From JBCBJZ01 sp038522635 (GTDB lineage: Bacteria > Pseudomonadota > Alphaproteobacteria > Rhizobiales > Hyphomicrobiaceae): 6,773 nt of DNA. The stretch lies in the NCBI GenBank assembly GCA_038522635.1, contig JBCBJZ010000173.1, positions 1-6,773 on the forward strand, in the 5' to 3' direction. Positions 6,354-6,773 of this stretch are shown here, piece after piece. The position numbers were made by a program, and so were the translations under genes. Under the pieces are notes generated by a model. It did not search any database and had not been told where the DNA came from. It worked only from the letters and a program-made list of their open reading frames with translations. Within the stretch, counting starts at the first letter, position 1. Each line of letters starts with the position of its first letter.

Positions 6354-6465
6354 CTCACAGGCGCAAAGCTTCGCCGGTCCACCCCAAATCAGCTACAGTT
6401 TGGCGTCATTTGTGCAGGGATGTGCGGATGGTCCGATGGTGGGCTTGGTTGGAAAGGCCACGCGC

Positions 6466-6470
6466 GGGAG
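6466..6470 (+). promoter_or_regulatory. Ribosome binding site choosing the start of the YdcF-family gene
   Basis: GGGAG lies 7 bases before the ATG at 6478. This favours 6478 over other in-frame candidates at 6436, 6481, 6490 and 6502, and places the first hydrophobic helix right at the N-terminus. Confidence 0.55.
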
Positions 6471-6477
6471 CACGGCG

Positions 6478-6773
6478 ATGATGGCAGGCATGGCGCGCTG
6501 GATGATAGGGACGATTGCGGTCGTGCTGGTCGCGCTGTTCGTCGGCTTTCTGCTTTTTGCGACCACCATCACGAGGGCAGCACCACGCGGTGCGGTGCAC
6601 GCGGACGGCATTGTGGTGCTGACCGGCGGTGAGTTCCGCATCCTTGAAGCCGTCAAGCTGCTCGCCAAGGGGCGCGCGCGCCGCTTGCTGATTTCCGGGG
6701 TAAACCGCCGCACGAGCAAAGAGCAGTTGCGCCGTCTCACGGGCCGCGGTGATGGGCTGTTCGAGTGCTGTAT
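6478..6773 (+). CDS. YdcF/DUF218-family membrane protein, N-terminal part (3' end outside window)
   Basis: Ninety-eight codons are visible before the right edge. Residues about 9-28 form one transmembrane helix, followed by the start of a DUF218 (YdcF/SanA) domain: ADGIVVLTGG (42-51), EAVKLLAKGRARRLLISG (57-74), and then a segment ending LFECC. The ADGIVVLTGG strand-and-glycine turn and the RLLISG strand are the classic opening of this domain, and the CC pair after LF is, as I recall, usual in rhizobial members. The domain faces the periplasm or membrane surface. DUF218 proteins such as SanA and ElyC are linked to envelope integrity and peptidoglycan or lipid-carrier metabolism, but their reactions are poorly defined. 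Its place after ftsEX is a familiar arrangement in Rhizobiales and suggests an envelope role. The start at 6478 is chosen from the GGGAG at 6466-6470. Confidence 0.88.
   Translation, partial: MMAGMARWMIGTIAVVLVALFVGFLLFATTITRAAPRGAVHADGIVVLTGGEFRILEAVKLLAKGRARRLLISGVNRRTSKEQLRRLTGRGDGLFECC

Larger units (their letters stand above)
6250..6477. other. Intergenic region between ftsX and the YdcF-family gene
   Basis: This 228-base gap has no supported gene. The frame of the downstream gene is open back to the stop at 6319-6321, with an alternative ATG at 6436, but no family similarity is visible there. It contains an 8-bp perfect inverted repeat (6324-6353). The gap is long enough for a separate promoter, so the YdcF-family gene need not be read from the ftsE promoter; no promoter is clear. 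Confidence 0.45.

Noticed and set aside
6436..6477. Upstream ATG extension of the YdcF-family gene
   Set aside because: The extra 14 residues show no family similarity, and a good GGGAG ribosome binding site sits before 6478. The earlier start remains possible but less likely.
1..6773. Mobile element, CRISPR array, tRNA, rRNA or prophage content
   Set aside because: I looked for transposase-like proteins, regularly spaced repeats and RNA-gene structures on both strands and saw none. The only tandem repeats are short in-frame coding tracts.

Overview
The window looks like a high-GC chromosomal segment from an alphaproteobacterium, most likely of the order Hyphomicrobiales (Rhizobiales). The main reasons are an ftsE-ftsX pair followed by a YdcF/DUF218-family gene, an FtsX whose sequence and long Pro/Ala-rich cytoplasmic N-terminus resemble those of that order, and a large protein carrying a short helix-hairpin-helix-like module otherwise known from alphaproteobacterial NuoE and ribosomal protein L21 extensions. 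The taxonomic call rests on remembered family features, not on a search.

Layout, left to right. (1) The C-terminal end of an EamA/DMT-type membrane transporter on the + strand, cut by the window edge (2-253). (2) A 228-base gap with a small hairpin next to the downstream ribosome binding site. (3) A 979-residue, mostly disordered, Pro/Ala-rich protein of unknown function on the + strand (482-3421). It has two copies of a 56-residue HhH-like module, a tryptophan-rich island, a tetrapeptide repeat tract and a repeated acidic/hydrophobic C-terminal motif. (4) A stand-alone receiver-domain response regulator on the - strand (3495-3866), convergent with the large gene. (5) A 363-base gap between the divergent response regulator and ftsE, with a 7-bp perfect hairpin. 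(6) ftsE (TTG start) and ftsX, overlapping by 17 bp on the + strand (4230-6249). (7) A 228-base gap with an 8-bp perfect inverted repeat. (8) The N-terminal part of a YdcF-family membrane-anchored protein, running off the right edge (6478 onward).

FtsE and FtsX form one ABC-type complex at the division site. In well-studied bacteria it couples cytoplasmic ATP hydrolysis to activation of periplasmic peptidoglycan hydrolases. The YdcF-family gene probably belongs to the same envelope-related neighbourhood. The large disordered protein and the receiver protein are not demonstrably linked to FtsEX; only proximity suggests it. I see no mobile element, CRISPR array, tRNA or rRNA. The least explained object is the 979-residue protein; the rest is a recognisable housekeeping region.
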